Shown in pieces: positions 1-12,018 of a DNA stretch of 64,000 nucleotides (the stretch's first letter is position 1; each line of letters opens with the position of its first letter). The translations under genes and the position numbers were made by a program. The stretch covers positions 7,008,501 to 7,072,500 of the forward strand of contig NC_135044.1 in NCBI RefSeq assembly GCF_051020975.1, in the 5' to 3' direction. This DNA is from Osmia lignaria lignaria. Its lineage: Eukaryota > Arthropoda > Insecta > Hymenoptera > Megachilidae. The notes under the pieces were generated by a model. The model was not told the origin of the DNA, did no database searches, and saw only the letters and a program-made list of their open reading frames with translations.

Positions 1-1217
1 AACATTGCAAATCTAGTTTTAATATTGTATAAATTTTGAAACCGAACAAATTTGTATGTTCTTGTTGGCAAAATGAATTTCACTTTTTTTTCCCGGTAGA
101 ATAATTTTTCCACGAACGTATTCTAGCATTCATTTTGGTACTTGTATCGCTAATTGCCGGAATAATTACGAGCATTGTATTTGCACAGAATTTCTAGATA
201 AGAACCTTTTGTATTCAATTACAGCACATAACGTTTTCGTGACCAGGTATAGTATGTAGGATGATTTACGTGCTGCGTTGGAAACTTCCATTATAATTGC
301 TGGTGGCTACGTTTTAATAGCAGCTATTCGAACGTACGATACCCTTAATTATTCTAGCAACACTGCACGTCTAATTTACCATGCATTTAAAAGCAATGAA
401 ATCCCAACCTTGCAATTTATTATACAACGCTGATGTACGATCGCCTTGCACGAAAATTAGAAAATTTTCACAGAACAGTAATTTGATAAACGTTTTTATA
501 AAAATTAATTTATTATACGTGAGCGTAAAATTCAATTTAACGCGTATCTTGGATTTTAAAATTGATAATTAAATAATTATAGAAATAGAAAAATGAAACT
601 TCAATTAGCAGGAAATAATTTTCTTCGCCAATTAAATTCTTAAATTCAATTTTTCTTTTTCTTTTAATGTAAGTAAGTAGTTCCTTTTCATAACACCGAA
701 TCCTTCTAAAACGAGTACCAATTACAAGATCTATTACACCCAATCAGTACGATCGGACTGAAACAAAGATGGAAAGGTGAAAATGGAAGCGAAAAGAAGG
801 AAAAAGCATCGAATCGAAAAAGACGATGGTGCACGTTTCCTCGTCTCTGACATTACGAGAATCCAGCACGTGCAATTTCAAGCGTACCGAGAGAGACTCG
901 AAGCCACCTTTCTTTGACGAGAGTGACAAACGAAATGCACCGGGTAACCAGCCGGCAAAAATAGAGAAACGAAAAAAACAAAAACAAAAGAAAAAGAGAT
1001 ATAAGAATAAGAACGAAAGATAAAGGAATGAAATGCAAGGAAACACGAATGTGTGGAAAATATTACCCCTTTTGCGATGATTAAACAATATTGGGACTGA
1101 TGCATATGAAATGGCGAATTCCTGTCGCAAGGAATTCGTGAAAAATTGAAATTGTTACTTCGCATCGAGAACTGAACCCTGTTCTCTTTTACATGTTACT
1201 AAAGTACGATGCCTTTT
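1..1217. other. No gene seen; AT-rich non-coding DNA
   Basis: Only short open frames occur, rich in Phe, Leu, Lys and Ile as expected from AT-rich DNA. They have no splice context and no recognisable domain. A purine-rich stretch at about 960-1030 explains the longer overlapping frames. The region probably lies in the large intron of the minus-strand furin gene, but that is inference. Confidence 0.6.
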
Positions 1218-1930
1218 GTTATTATTGGATCTGCAGGTTCATGCTGGCGCCTAAACTTGCATGGGTCAAAAAGTCTATTATTGCAATCCTGACGTCCAAG
1301 CTCGCACATGATCCTTTTCTTGTATTTATTGAGTCGAGAGAAATTCATTTATTGCCTTCTTGACATCCAAACTCACATGATTCTTCCATTTTATCGATCT
1401 GCTCTAGTACGCTCTACCTTGATATTCATACTCGTATTTCCTAATATTATTGGATCCAGAGATGTCTACCATCTCCACGATTCCTTCTTATTTTATTAAA
1501 TTTAGGGATTTGTTATCCCAACTAACTCTGATTCTCTTTTAACTTACAGAATTCCATCACTCATTTTATTATTGAGGAGGTTCACTGTCAAGAAGAGGAT
1601 CCACCATGTCATTCTGGCATTCCAAATCACACCTTCCTTTTTACATTATTCGATTTGGAGGGCTGTCTTCTGTGCTATCCTAACATCATGAGAGTACTTT
1701 TCTTTTATTGGGTCAGTGAAGAAAGATCCTCCATTATTTAAATTCTACCATCCAAAGTCCACACATGATTCCCTAATATTATTATATCCTTCACCATGCC
1801 CTTCTAAACATTCCAACCTCGCACCATTCATTCCTTCTATTTTATTGGATCTGGAGGTAGGTTACCAACCCGCAATCCCATCGTCCAGCTGCAACATTTG
1901 TACTCGAATATCCTTCTACCTTCTTCTTTT
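1218..1930. repeat. Degenerate tandem array, units of about 55-75 bp
   Basis: About ten diverged units can be read by eye. Each has a block like CATCCAAACTCACATGATTC, a pyrimidine-rich stretch like CCTTCTATTTTATT, then GGATCTGGAGGT or a variant. Clear unit anchors are at 1291 (GACGTCCAAGCTCG), 1362 (GACATCCAAACTC), 1421 (GATATTCATACTCG), about 1609 (CATTCCAAATCAC), about 1746 (CATCCAAAGTCCAC) and about 1805 (CATTCCAACCTCGC). The GGATC-type block recurs at 1227, 1450 and 1848. Spacing varies through indels. It looks like an old minisatellite or local satellite. Open frames across it are by-products of the pyrimidine-rich strand. Confidence 0.65.
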
Positions 1931-3102
1931 TCACATTTAGTCTTCCTCTCTGTGCTTCCAGTATGTTTCTCTGATTTTTTTCTCTTAGTTGCGTTCACTT
2001 TTTATACCCCTGTCACAACCATCTGCTGGTGTTTTCTGATTCTGTTACAGCGATGCTGTTCTCCTCTCTTTTCTCCAATTGGAAAACTCGTTAAATTTTT
2101 ATTTTTTCTTATTCGCGTCGTGGTCATTATCTTCGGATCAGTTGCGCGGTTATCGATCGGTTTTTTTCATTCTATTTCAGGTGAACATTCCAAATTTTGG
2201 AAATTCATGAAAAATCGAGGAAACTTCTTTCCTCCGTGTGGCAGTCAAAGGCGGTTCACTCTTCATTTCTGAATTATTATTAGAGAAAAGAGTTTCTCTT
2301 TCCTTGATAAATGAAATTTCTGTTTTGAGTATTCTGTAGATTTTGATCGTTGAAACTGTATGCGGTCGAAATTTGCATAAAGTGGACTCTGGTTGGTGCT
2401 CGTTTGCCAAGTATGGCTTAGGCTTGGAAAGTTCCAAGGATAGAAGTTTCAAAGTATACTATTGGTAGTGTTAGAGACTTGTTAGTGCTAGACTATCATT
2501 CGTATGTAAATTGAAGAACTTGCGGAGCAAGCAGATTTGAATAACGTCGGATGATTAGTAACTGTAGAAACCTTCCTGATAAACTGTTAAAATCATTTAA
2601 TATTTATGCCTTTCTCTTAAATGTACTTCACCACTGTATTTCACGTATACTTAAATTTGAATTTTGTACTTCGTCTATTTCTTTGGAATTTGTATCGCAA
2701 ATTGAAGAAGAAAATTGCCAACACTTGGCACGTGATACCACGTTTATGTGCGGACTATTAATAGAAAAGTAATCGATACACCTTTAATCAATAATGATTC
2801 AGTGTAGATAGAGTGTAACGTTAGCAAAATCGTTCGATCAAACAATTATTTGAAATATGACAGAAGGTTAATTTTGATTGCAAATTGATAATTGAATTTT
2901 AATAAATACGTCTCTAGTAAAAAATGTGAAGGTCCTTAACTTAATTACGAAGCTGACATATTATAGTTTTCAAAAATGTAGCTATAAAATTCATTAATAT
3001 TCATAATTAATTAAGTGCGGGGATCTGGTTTAGAAGGTCAACTGGAATCTTGGAATAAATTTAAAACAAATATAAATAAATAATACTTATAACTTGATTT
3101 CT

Positions 3103-3128
3103 ATATACAGAGTGTTCCAAAAAGATTG
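3103..3128 (+). repeat. Single copy of a transposon-end-like motif
   Basis: The motif ACAGAGTGTTCCAAAAAGAT closely matches both arms of the inverted-repeat element at 13846-13938 (right arm GGAATGTTCCAAAAAAGG). No matching inverted arm was seen nearby, so this may be a solo end or a truncated copy. Confidence 0.4.
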
Positions 3129-4790
3129 TTTGTTGAAAAATAAATTCTATTAAACAAAGAGTCTGATAGGGTCATTAATATGTCTGATGATAGTCAAAGA
3201 ACCGCAGACAACAAAACAACCTATTTATTTTCCTTTTATCTGTTCTCATTAACCTTTGCTTGGCCTACATTCAGCATTACTACTGGTTGAATAAATGATA
3301 CTCCAAATTACATGCAGCATTTCCAATAATCACTGTTGGAGTTAAAAATACGAAAGATACTACAGCGCCAGACTGATATTTAAAAAATATTCTACGTAAA
3401 TAAATAAATTGCACTCAATTAGTCTGTTGAATTCCAAATCACTCAGCTACAAGTACATGTATTCACGTGGAATCGATTAAAAAATCCTGTGTAGTTAAAT
3501 AAATTGTATTCAATTACCTCGTCGAGTGCCAAATCACCGACATCTAAACGTAGACGAAGAGAATTGATTAGGAAGCCGGAAAAATTCAATAAAAGTATAC
3601 CGAATGGCGAGATAAATTACGCTTTGAAAATGCAGCTGGGTTCGCCGGAAGCTCGACGACGGAAAGAACAAATAAAGAACGAGGAGGGACAGCGAGGAAA
3701 CGGCTTCTTCCAGAACCTCTCCAGCTAGCAAATTTATTCGAGCCTTGGCACCGATTTTCAACCGCGAGTCAAACCGAGATTATGCCATCGACGTACACCA
3801 GACTCTTATGCATATCTAAATCTCCACTCTCACGGTTGTATTTCCCTTCAAACGTATCCGTGTTCCCATCCCCTGACCGACCGAGCACTCACCCCCTGGC
3901 CAAGAATTCAAAAACCATACAACCACCTCACGATTTACGACCGTTAAAAGATAAATCATATTTTTGCCGCGCGAATAAACCATCCGAAGTGTTTCTCAAA
4001 TGTACAGGATCGTTCAAAAGAAATCACCTTGTATAAATAATTTGTGATTGAATTTTTCTCATTGAATCTAATTAGATAATTTCTAATTTTATTGAAATAT
4101 TTTTTGAAATATGAAATATATATTCCAAGGATGAAATCAAATTCATTATGGACCTATTTATAAATTCTAGTCAGTTGCTGTAACCAAATTCCAGTTCAGA
4201 AGATCCAAATGCTACTTATAAAAATTTATTACTGCCTTACGGGTTCAATGAATCCTGAATCCTTTTACTTCAACACTGATCTAAAAGATTCTTTTTTAGA
4301 GCCATGGTAGAACGTGATGAGAGTTGAAATAACTATATACAGCAAGGTTTAGATCGACCATGTGTTCTTCTTTGAACGAATGTAGGACAGAGAGGATGTT
4401 AATCTTGACGCGAGAATCTCATTGACATATAAGCAAATAATTATCATTCTAGAGTGCTTGGATTAATTGGAACGAAGGCTCGAGGGACACGGACAAATAA
4501 GAGGGAACGGTATTCCTTTCGAGAGGTTCTTAGATTGTGAAATAACGCCGGATATGTATCTCGATGTGTTAGCTTACCACCTAATCGCCGAGATCTGGCT
4601 CAAAGTAATTAGTACTGTCTGATATTGAAATAAACAACGGAAAAAACAAAATGGACTTATTTAGTAACGTTATCAAGAGTATTAGCTCCTATTTACTTGT
4701 TTGTTAATGAATCACTTGCAAATTTTGTAACTTGTAAATTGGAATTTAAACTGTCATTTCTTTTTTTTTTTTTTAGTATCAATATATGTA

Positions 4791-4826
4791 TTTTCCTGAT
4801 CCACTGTATGTACAGTGTCGGGAAAA
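4791..4826. repeat. Imperfect hairpin flanked by poly-T and poly-A
   Basis: CACTGTA (4802-4808) and TACAGTG (4811-4817) form a perfect 7-bp stem with a 2-nt spacer. Outside it TTTTCC (4791-4796) pairs with GGAAAA (4821-4826). A T run at about 4760-4774 and an A run at about 4831-4842 extend the symmetry. It may be a remnant of a small palindromic element or chance. Confidence 0.4.
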
Positions 4827-7646
4827 CAAGAAAAAAAAAAAATGAATATAAATTACGACACTTGAATTGTTTGAATAACCAAGGTAAATTATGGTAATCT
4901 GCGCAAAGAACCGTGTAAAAGTTGCGAAACTCGTCGAGGAACATTCACAAAGGTTTCAGAGACAGCAACAACAGCCGCGACTGAAACAGCAATTTACCAA
5001 ATTCCGTATACACGCATTTATCCGACGTCACAAGATTGCCCCAACTAGCTAAACTCGGTTACAAATTGCAATGCACAACATCTTGGGTGTCAGATGTATG
5101 CCTGGTCATTTAGCAACGAGGTTTTAAGCACGAAGTAAATTTCACGCACCTGTCGTGATAACGACACTTGTCCCTACGATCCGAAAGATATACGATCGTG
5201 TTGCAGGTAAACTGCAAACTCAAGAACTTAACTTTAGTGTTAATAGGATTTGGTAAGATTTTCGGATATCTCGTTGCTGAAATAAATCTTTGACCATTTT
5301 AATAATTAACACGTGTGCAAACGTGTTAACTGCACAAATCAGAAATTGGTGTTAATTTTGTACTATAACAATATTTTGCAACATTTTCGTACACTCTTGA
5401 ACAGAAATTTATTTTTAAGTATAAGTTTTTTTATTTTATTATAGTATTGTATATATTATAATACTGCAATACAGAATCTTTTGTTACTTTGAAAAATGTT
5501 CCATGATAGAATCTATTGATGTCCTGATACAATACAAATACAATGAAAGCAAAGAATAAATAAAATAACAAAAGATTCCATAATACAATATAAATTTATA
5601 AATATAAATTTCTGTGTGCTTGTTTAATAAGCGTGAAACTGTTAAAGAGAAGATTACTTATTTCAGCAACAGTAGAAACATTTTAGCGATAATAATCACA
5701 TTTCTATTCGTGTTATTATTATCATTGTTCCTATTGTATTTTAAATCAACTTTTCAGTGACGGAAAATTTATCTTCATTATTCATTTCTCTGAGCTACAA
5801 ATACATTACCACAAAAAAGAGCTTCAAATTATATCACTTTACCGTGATTAAAATCCCGACAAATATAATTAAAAGAGTTATAATTCCATGTCCAAATAAT
5901 TGAAGATAATTTGAAAAAAAATTTTAAAGATTGAATTAAAGCCATGCTGTTCATGATAAAGGATGAACTAATAGAGATGCACAAGTTACGTAAATTTACC
6001 TTGCAAAATTACTTCGACATATTTCAGTGTCTTTCATCAGTTGCAGTAATGAATCAATTAAATAGCTGACTCTAGCGCGCGTAGCCATTAACAAGTTAAC
6101 TATGGTATGGGGCGTTCATTCCTGCCGGGCCATATTTCATTGAAACTTTTGTTACGTGCCAAGAAGATTCCTTCTACTATTCTTTTTTAATTGATATCTC
6201 ATTCTTTTCCATAATCATATTTTATGAATAAGCTTCGTTTATTCCGAGTAAATTCCCAAATATAATTTTGAAGAATTAACCCATAGGCGAAAATATGATC
6301 ACGTTAAAAAAGTATATGGAAAACTTAAATGTGAAAATACGAAATTAGATAATTTATAATTAACCTAATTTTTGCCATAGCAATGATACGGAAATGGAAA
6401 CTTCTATTTATTCCTAACATAAATTCTTCTAAACAGACGAATTCATGGCGTTACCGTGTTAATTAACATTCAAGATGTTATACGGAGTCGGGTCTTAATT
6501 TAAGAAGCTACTCGTCTAGTTGCAACGCGCCGGAGTAAAAACAATCGTACGTGAGGGAGAGAATCTAGCTTGGAAAAAGGCACTCGAGATTTCAAACGTT
6601 TCGCCGTTGGATGGATATCCTGGCTTCTTTATTCCGGGTAGTCGCGACTTGAATTATTTACCCAAAGCATAGCCTGCCTTCTCGAGAGTACGCGCAAACA
6701 ACGAGAAGACGTGTTTCCGCGATCGACTCATGATCCAACCTTTGGAATGGAAGAGAATAGAGAAATGTTCGTGAGAAACGGTCTCGTTTACGGATGCATA
6801 GAATTTTCCCTATTCCCTTCGTCTTCTATTTTTTCATTACGAACAACATTCGCTACATTCTCTCCGTCTTATGTCCTGCCCTCTCTTTTGCAAAATTCAA
6901 GTGAAATTCTACAAGTCACAAATAATCCTCGAATTTCTTCTCATCTGTTTTTTCAAATGTCAATTTTGCAATTTTATGAAAAATATATTTCTGTAAAAAA
7001 ACTTTTTTCTTTTACAATTTCAATCAAATCACTTTTTAATTTTAATAATGAATTTTGCAATCAATCGGGCAATCGATTCCAATTAAATTTACTGAATTGT
7101 TTATTTAAATATAATATTAAGAAACTTTTGCTTACTTTGAACGGTGGTTTAACAATCAGATCATTCAAGCATTTACAATGGTCGTTATACATACCTGGAA
7201 AATAAAAAAGAAAAATTTATTATTTACGACTGTTCATTTATCGTTACTAAAAACATTATGCATTTTTACCACTCCACGTGTGGCTCGATTATTTTATATT
7301 TGGATAATGCTACGCGTTTCTGTACCGACGTTAAAATGTTACAACAAGATTACACCATAACATTCATATTAAATGATATACAAGCATGTTATTATACCAC
7401 GCCACGTTTTACCGTACTGTAATTAAACGGATGTAGGATGTTTTTTGTTTGAGAGGAAAACAGAATGCAATGTTACGTAAAAAATTGTTGAAACAATGAA
7501 ATTTGTCCAGTTATTTATTATTTACTGTTACATTCGTACACGAAAAATGTAAAAATTTATATAAGAAACTATCTATATATAATAACACACAGAATGTACT
7601 GATAAATAAATGCCTAAAAAAAGTGTCTTAAAGCTTGTTTTGCACA

Positions 7647-7652
7647 TTTATT
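7647..7652 (-). terminator. Candidate poly(A) signal AATAAA
   Basis: AATAAA on the minus strand lies about a dozen bases after the TGA that ends the candidate terminal exon at 7663-7798. The implied 3' UTR is very short. AATAAA is common in AT-rich DNA, so this is only supportive. Confidence 0.3.
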
Positions 7653-7662
7653 GATATTATAA

Positions 7663-7798
7663 TCAATCAAGAGGTATGTAAGCACGCAAGGCCTCGTCAA
7701 TACTACTTAATAAATTTGTGTGGGTATCTAAACTTGCACCAGTTATCCTTGAAGCAGAAGAAACACCTCTCAAAGTTGGCAAATAAGTGAAATCCCTT
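7663..7798 (-). CDS. Candidate 3' terminal coding exon, unknown protein
   Basis: On the minus strand a good acceptor (GTGAATTTCAG) is followed by 44 open codons that read like ordinary protein: RDFTYLPTLRGVSS near the start, SRITGASLDTHTNLL in the middle, and DEALRAYIPLD at the end before TGA. An AATAAA follows closely. The exon begins with one base completing a split codon. Codon third positions are A/T-rich, as in RpS17. I do not recognise the protein. A possible preceding exon at 7947-7999 ends in the matching phase. It lies inside the presumed furin intron on the same strand, so it would be a nested or separate gene. It could also be a chance open frame or a decayed copy. No start codon was located. 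Confidence 0.4.
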
Positions 7799-7946
7799 CT
7801 GAAATTCACAGGCTTAAGATGAAAATTCGAAATCACAAATATCGTATACTTGGGTAAACTTTCTCAGACAGTTAATAATCCAGTATATCTCAGAAAAACA
7901 AAGAATTAAAAAATTATCCTCCAACCGGTTCAGCATTGATTTAGAC

Positions 7947-7999
7947 CTGTTTCTGTATTCTGCTTTCTTCTCCCACGGATTAATGTAACCGTAAGAAAA
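7947..7999 (-). CDS. Possible exon upstream of the 7.7 kb terminal exon
   Basis: Between an acceptor-like GCTCATTAG and a donor-like CAG|GTCTAA the minus strand reads SYGYINPWEKKAEYRN in one frame. It ends two bases into a codon, exactly the phase needed by the exon at 7663-7798, and joining them restores an Arg codon. Against it, the donor GTCTAA is weak and the other two frames are also open over much of this stretch. No further upstream exons were established. Treat it as a splice hypothesis. Confidence 0.2.
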
Positions 8000-8432
8000 C
8001 TAATGAGCAACATTTGTGTGGTCTTCTGAATTTCGTATGCATCCGGTGCAAATCTCTTGCATGCATGGAAAACGTAAGCATGAGACATTACTCATATCCT
8101 TAATTTCACGAACCTACTTTGCTATTCTCTCGAGTACATGATACATCAGCTGCTTAAAAAAGCGGAATGAAAAATGAGAAATAAACTTTGAATCCTAATG
8201 AAAATTTAACCCCATTTAACCCCAGCCTTCGTACAGTCACTAAAAATTTCCTTGCGTACAAATTATAACTTCCAAGATGATTACATATTAAATTGCCATT
8301 TTCTCTGTGAAATTCATCTCTACCAAAAAAACTGAAAATGAATTGTTAACATATGTAAAACACTTGGAAATTGAACAAGACATAAGAAGAGCCTAATAAA
8401 TCATCCAAAGTACAATAAACGACGAATGAAAA

Positions 8433-8755
8433 ATGCTTAAATTAACACGGAACAAGAATGAAATAAAAAGGGTGCTGGTAGTCGGACAGAGTAGAACGAG
8501 GAAGGAGCAGAAGAATGAGAAACAAGACAGAAAAACAAGGAGAAACGAGACAGAACAAAAGCAGGAAGATAAGCTGGGAAAGGAAAACAGGAAGAACAGA
8601 AATATCAAGAGAAACTGGCGATCAGACGGAACGGGAAAAGTGGAACGAGAAACAGGAAGTGAAAAGAAGGGATCGGAACAGAAATCGAGAGTAGTAAAGA
8701 GAGTGGAAGAGAACAAAGGGAAAGTAGCAATGAGGGATGGAAAGAGACAAGGATA
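8433..8755. repeat. Purine-rich strand-asymmetric tract
   Basis: About 320 bases of the plus strand are dominated by A and G, with many GAACGAGAAACAGGAA-like words, and few pyrimidine runs. The asymmetry makes both strands appear open over about 160 codons: Lys/Arg/Glu-rich on plus, Ser/Phe/Leu-rich on minus. I read this as low-complexity DNA, not a gene. Confidence 0.5.
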
Positions 8756-10134
8756 CCGGTATGTTCTCCATTGGGTTTTGTTTCTCTGTTCCAACCAGCA
8801 ACTGAGGTTTAAATCCCGTTCACACCAACGACTACTATCGCAGGAACACAATTTACAACATGGTTCAATAGGGAAGGAAGATTGTCGTCTTTTAACCACA
8901 GGGTAGATTCACATGTTGATAATATTAAATAATCAGAAAAATAAAAAAGAAATTTTAAAAGTTAATGGATACTCAGTGATCGACAAATTGCAAAAGTACC
9001 ATTTTTTTTTTTTAATTATAACTAGAGCAAGATTAATTCTTTAATAATAATCTTGAAGACGTGTAATAACAAGAACGAAGAATGTAATAACAGGTATTCT
9101 GAACTGGGCCTTATACTCAAACATGACCGTATCTGTCCCCTTTCCCTCGGTGTACCAACAACGGTATATCTCTGGTAAACGGGTTCTGTTGGTCCCGAGG
9201 TTACCAACATATACGGGGTCCGTTCACGCAACTGAACGGGCCTCGACAGAACCGCGTGACGGGGCAGTCTCTTTGTTTCAGTACGACTAGTGATCGATGC
9301 AAAAACTTTTGTTCAATTGCCTGCTGACGTTGGACAAGGTAACGGGATTTACAACTTGTCTCCTTTAAAGTAGTTCCAGAGTTCGAGTACTGAATCAATC
9401 GGAAATGATACTATCCATCTTTGGTCCCATTGTTGTTCATTCTTGGAATTGACATTTGCTCAAGACACTTGAAATTGTTTAAAGTAGATGTTTAAAGAAG
9501 ATGTATGGTAGACCGTTCTGAATCAGCAATTGATTCATTTGTTATTGATGTATTTAAAAGAAAAAAAAAGATTTTACACATATGTATACCTGTGTTCAAA
9601 AGATACGAGACACATTTTAAGTCAACACCATTCAATAATAATAAAATTTTTTCCTTTCGTCTTTAGGTTTTAAGGTAGATAATTGTTATTATTCTTAAAA
9701 AATGAAGAGAAATAATTTTATTATCTTTGAAATGAATTATTTTAAACCACCGACATGATTTCAATGTACAGAATAAATTCTGTTCTAAATTTATAAGCAA
9801 ACAGATGTTGATGTTACCAAATGATAATTTAATTACCTAACATGTTATAATCAAACGATGCATAATTATCGGAACAAGTATTACGTTCGTTAAATTATGT
9901 AGACGCATTAACGCGTATGCATCATAGATTGTTAAAATCAAACTTTGTACCGAGATAGAATTACTGCTAAAACCTGTTTATAACGAATAACGAAAGAATT
10001 AACGATGCGGTAGATAATTGTAAGATTGTCTGCCGTTTCATTCGTATTCATGATAATTAAACAAAAGGAACAAGTTGCAAGTGTTATCATCCTTTACGTA
10101 ATGATTACATTGACAAATGTTTACATTATAATTC

Positions 10135-10156
10135 ATGAATGAATGAATGAATGAAT
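10135..10156. repeat. (AATG)n microsatellite
   Basis: Five perfect tandem copies of the tetramer are visible in otherwise AT-rich non-coding sequence. Confidence 0.85.
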
Positions 10157-10597
10157 ACTATTGGAACAAGTGTTTCGTCGATTTACCTGTAAAATATTTT
10201 TTCACAAAGCAATCGTTGCAAGAAGAAATATTTATGGAAATTTGAAGCAGAGTTTTGAAAAGAAACCAGTACACAATCTACAGTGGAAAATAACAAATTG
10301 AAAAGATGGTAATTAAAAATAAGATAAGGAGCAATAAAATAAAAAGTTGAACAGCAAAAGATTAAAAATAAGTTTCTGTTTGTTTGAAGTGGTAGATACC
10401 AGATTATTAACGTTGCTGTTGATTTGCTTCGTAAGTTATTCGAACAGTTTTCTGATTGAACCCGTTGTATAACGCAACACTATGATTTTATACTGGAAAG
10501 CGTAACGCCATTATTTTTAACTCGATCGCGTGATTTCATGATATTACGAGTGTATGCGTACACAGGCACACGCAGCAGCAAGTGTTAACATGATACT

Positions 10598-10717
10598 TCA
10601 CTTAAAAGCCTGTAAATTGGCGCACACGTGGCAGTAATGTCCGCGATCACCACCAGAGGGACATTTGTGACACCTACACCCATGTACTTTCTCACAAGTC
10701 TTCGCCAAACTACCCAT
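10598..10717 (-). CDS. Short Cys/His-rich ORF, uncertain
   Basis: An ATG-initiated 39-residue frame contains six Cys (positions 8, 14, 16, 19, 29, 32) and several His. The central segment is CRCHKCPSGGDRGHYCHVC. The C-x-C-H-x-C and C-H-x-x-C spacing resembles a small zinc-binding module or a disulfide-rich peptide, but I cannot assign a family. Base composition rises locally above the AT-rich surroundings and drops again just outside the ORF, as a short exon would. An acceptor-like AG (GAATGGGTAG) precedes it, so it may instead be a terminal exon. No signal peptide is visible from this ATG. It may be chance. Confidence 0.25.
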   Translation of the reverse strand: MGSLAKTCEKVHGCRCHKCPSGGDRGHYCHVCANLQAFK

Positions 10718-12018
10718 TCGTATACAAGAGAATTTTTTTAAAAAACCCCAGAAAAGTGGTATAATTTTTATTTTATAGAAAAAGAATCTAACAGTAATTG
10801 CTAATAGAGAGAATCCCAATTTTAATTTAATTTTATATTTCATATTATTTTCATTTTCTAAATTTTAAACTAAAGCTATATTTTAGCTCTTCGACTCATC
10901 AATTGAATTATGTGAACATCAGTCCCTCTTACATATGCGAATGAGCAATAGTGGATAGGGGAGTTAGTCGACCCCTATTATTCACACATGCTCCTACATT
11001 CCACTCTTCCGCCTAAGTAATCAATGAAAGTATAGCTATATCACACGAACAAACCATGAAGAATACCACTGACGCTCTATAATTCCTCGCTTTTTAAAAA
11101 AACCCACCCCAAAGCCTCAAAGGGGTGAAATCATCGAGTGGCTACTATATCCTTCGACTACTGTATATAATTTTGGTCCATGGCATTGCCATTGATATTA
11201 TGTTTAATTACGTTTATTACTTTCTAAAATTATATAACTGCTGTCGCAGAAATATCAAGGTGTTCGAACGATGCCTTGTGGCAGTTTCTTGCAACATTCC
11301 TTAACCTGGACGAAATGCTTTCTATTCCTTCCTTCTTATCTTTCTTCTGTAACACTCCTGCCATGATTAAGAATAAGATAGCTATTACATAAATATGTTA
11401 CAATAATATGAAACTTTTTAGGATCGACAGGAAGAAGAGGTAAGATGCAACGTTTCCGCCTATGGTACCTTTAAACGTTCGAACTTAATTCGAAGGAAAT
11501 AGAAATGGGGATTGAACAGGAACGATGGAAAAGGGAGGGCTGTTAGAGCCGAGGAGAAAGCAAGATATTTCCGCGCGAAAACGTCAGAACAGAAGCGAGC
11601 GGCGTGGAAGGAAACTGATTTTCCTCGGTCCGTCGAGGTGAAACGATTCGCAGAAATTGTGGAGGAGGCATAAATCCGACAAGCACGCTTTTATGCAAGG
11701 GCATTCTGAACATCTTCCTCGCGGTCCCCGATGTTTTTCCTACACACGACGGGAATAAAAATATTCCTCGACCAACCGAGTCAATTCCCCGTGAACTTTG
11801 ACCCGTTCGACGCTTTCGACTAGAAAATAGGAAGCTCCAATTTCTTTTATCTAAATGTTACTTTCTTCCTTTTCACCAGTTGCATAAAATACAAATATAG
11901 AGGATTATTTATCAGACTTAATTAGAAAATTTATTCTAAAATAAAGTTCAGCCAAATATTTGGGAATGAAATGACGAAAAACAATAACGTTTTAAGATAT
12001 TCCTATCGTTGTTCTACC

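Larger units (their letters stand above)
1931..7662. other. No supported gene
   Basis: The stretch is AT-rich. An open frame at 3504-3728 on the plus strand is the most protein-like, with a basic and then acidic composition, but it lacks an ATG at its start and has no splice context I trust. A plus-strand frame at 6711-7205 is rich in Phe, Leu and Ser, as expected by chance in AT-rich sequence. The interval also carries a transposon-end-like motif at 3103 and a hairpin near 4800. Confidence 0.5.

Noticed and set aside
3504..3728. Plus-strand frame of 74 codons with a basic-acidic composition
   Set aside because: It has no ATG start, no convincing splice sites and no recognised domain. The composition could arise by chance, though it is the most protein-like frame in 2-7 kb.
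8000..8150. Several open minus-strand frames, one with clustered Cys (FPCMQEICTGC)
   Set aside because: All three frames are partly open, stops interrupt the Cys-containing frame on both sides, and no splice solution is clear.
8393..8906. Open frames of about 160 codons on both strands
   Set aside because: Both result from one purine-rich tract; the translations are low-complexity and mirror each other.
9022..9400. Minus-strand frames in a locally GC-richer patch (including RDCPVTRFCRGPFSC)
   Set aside because: No family recognised and the two overlapping frames compete; no supporting splice sites.
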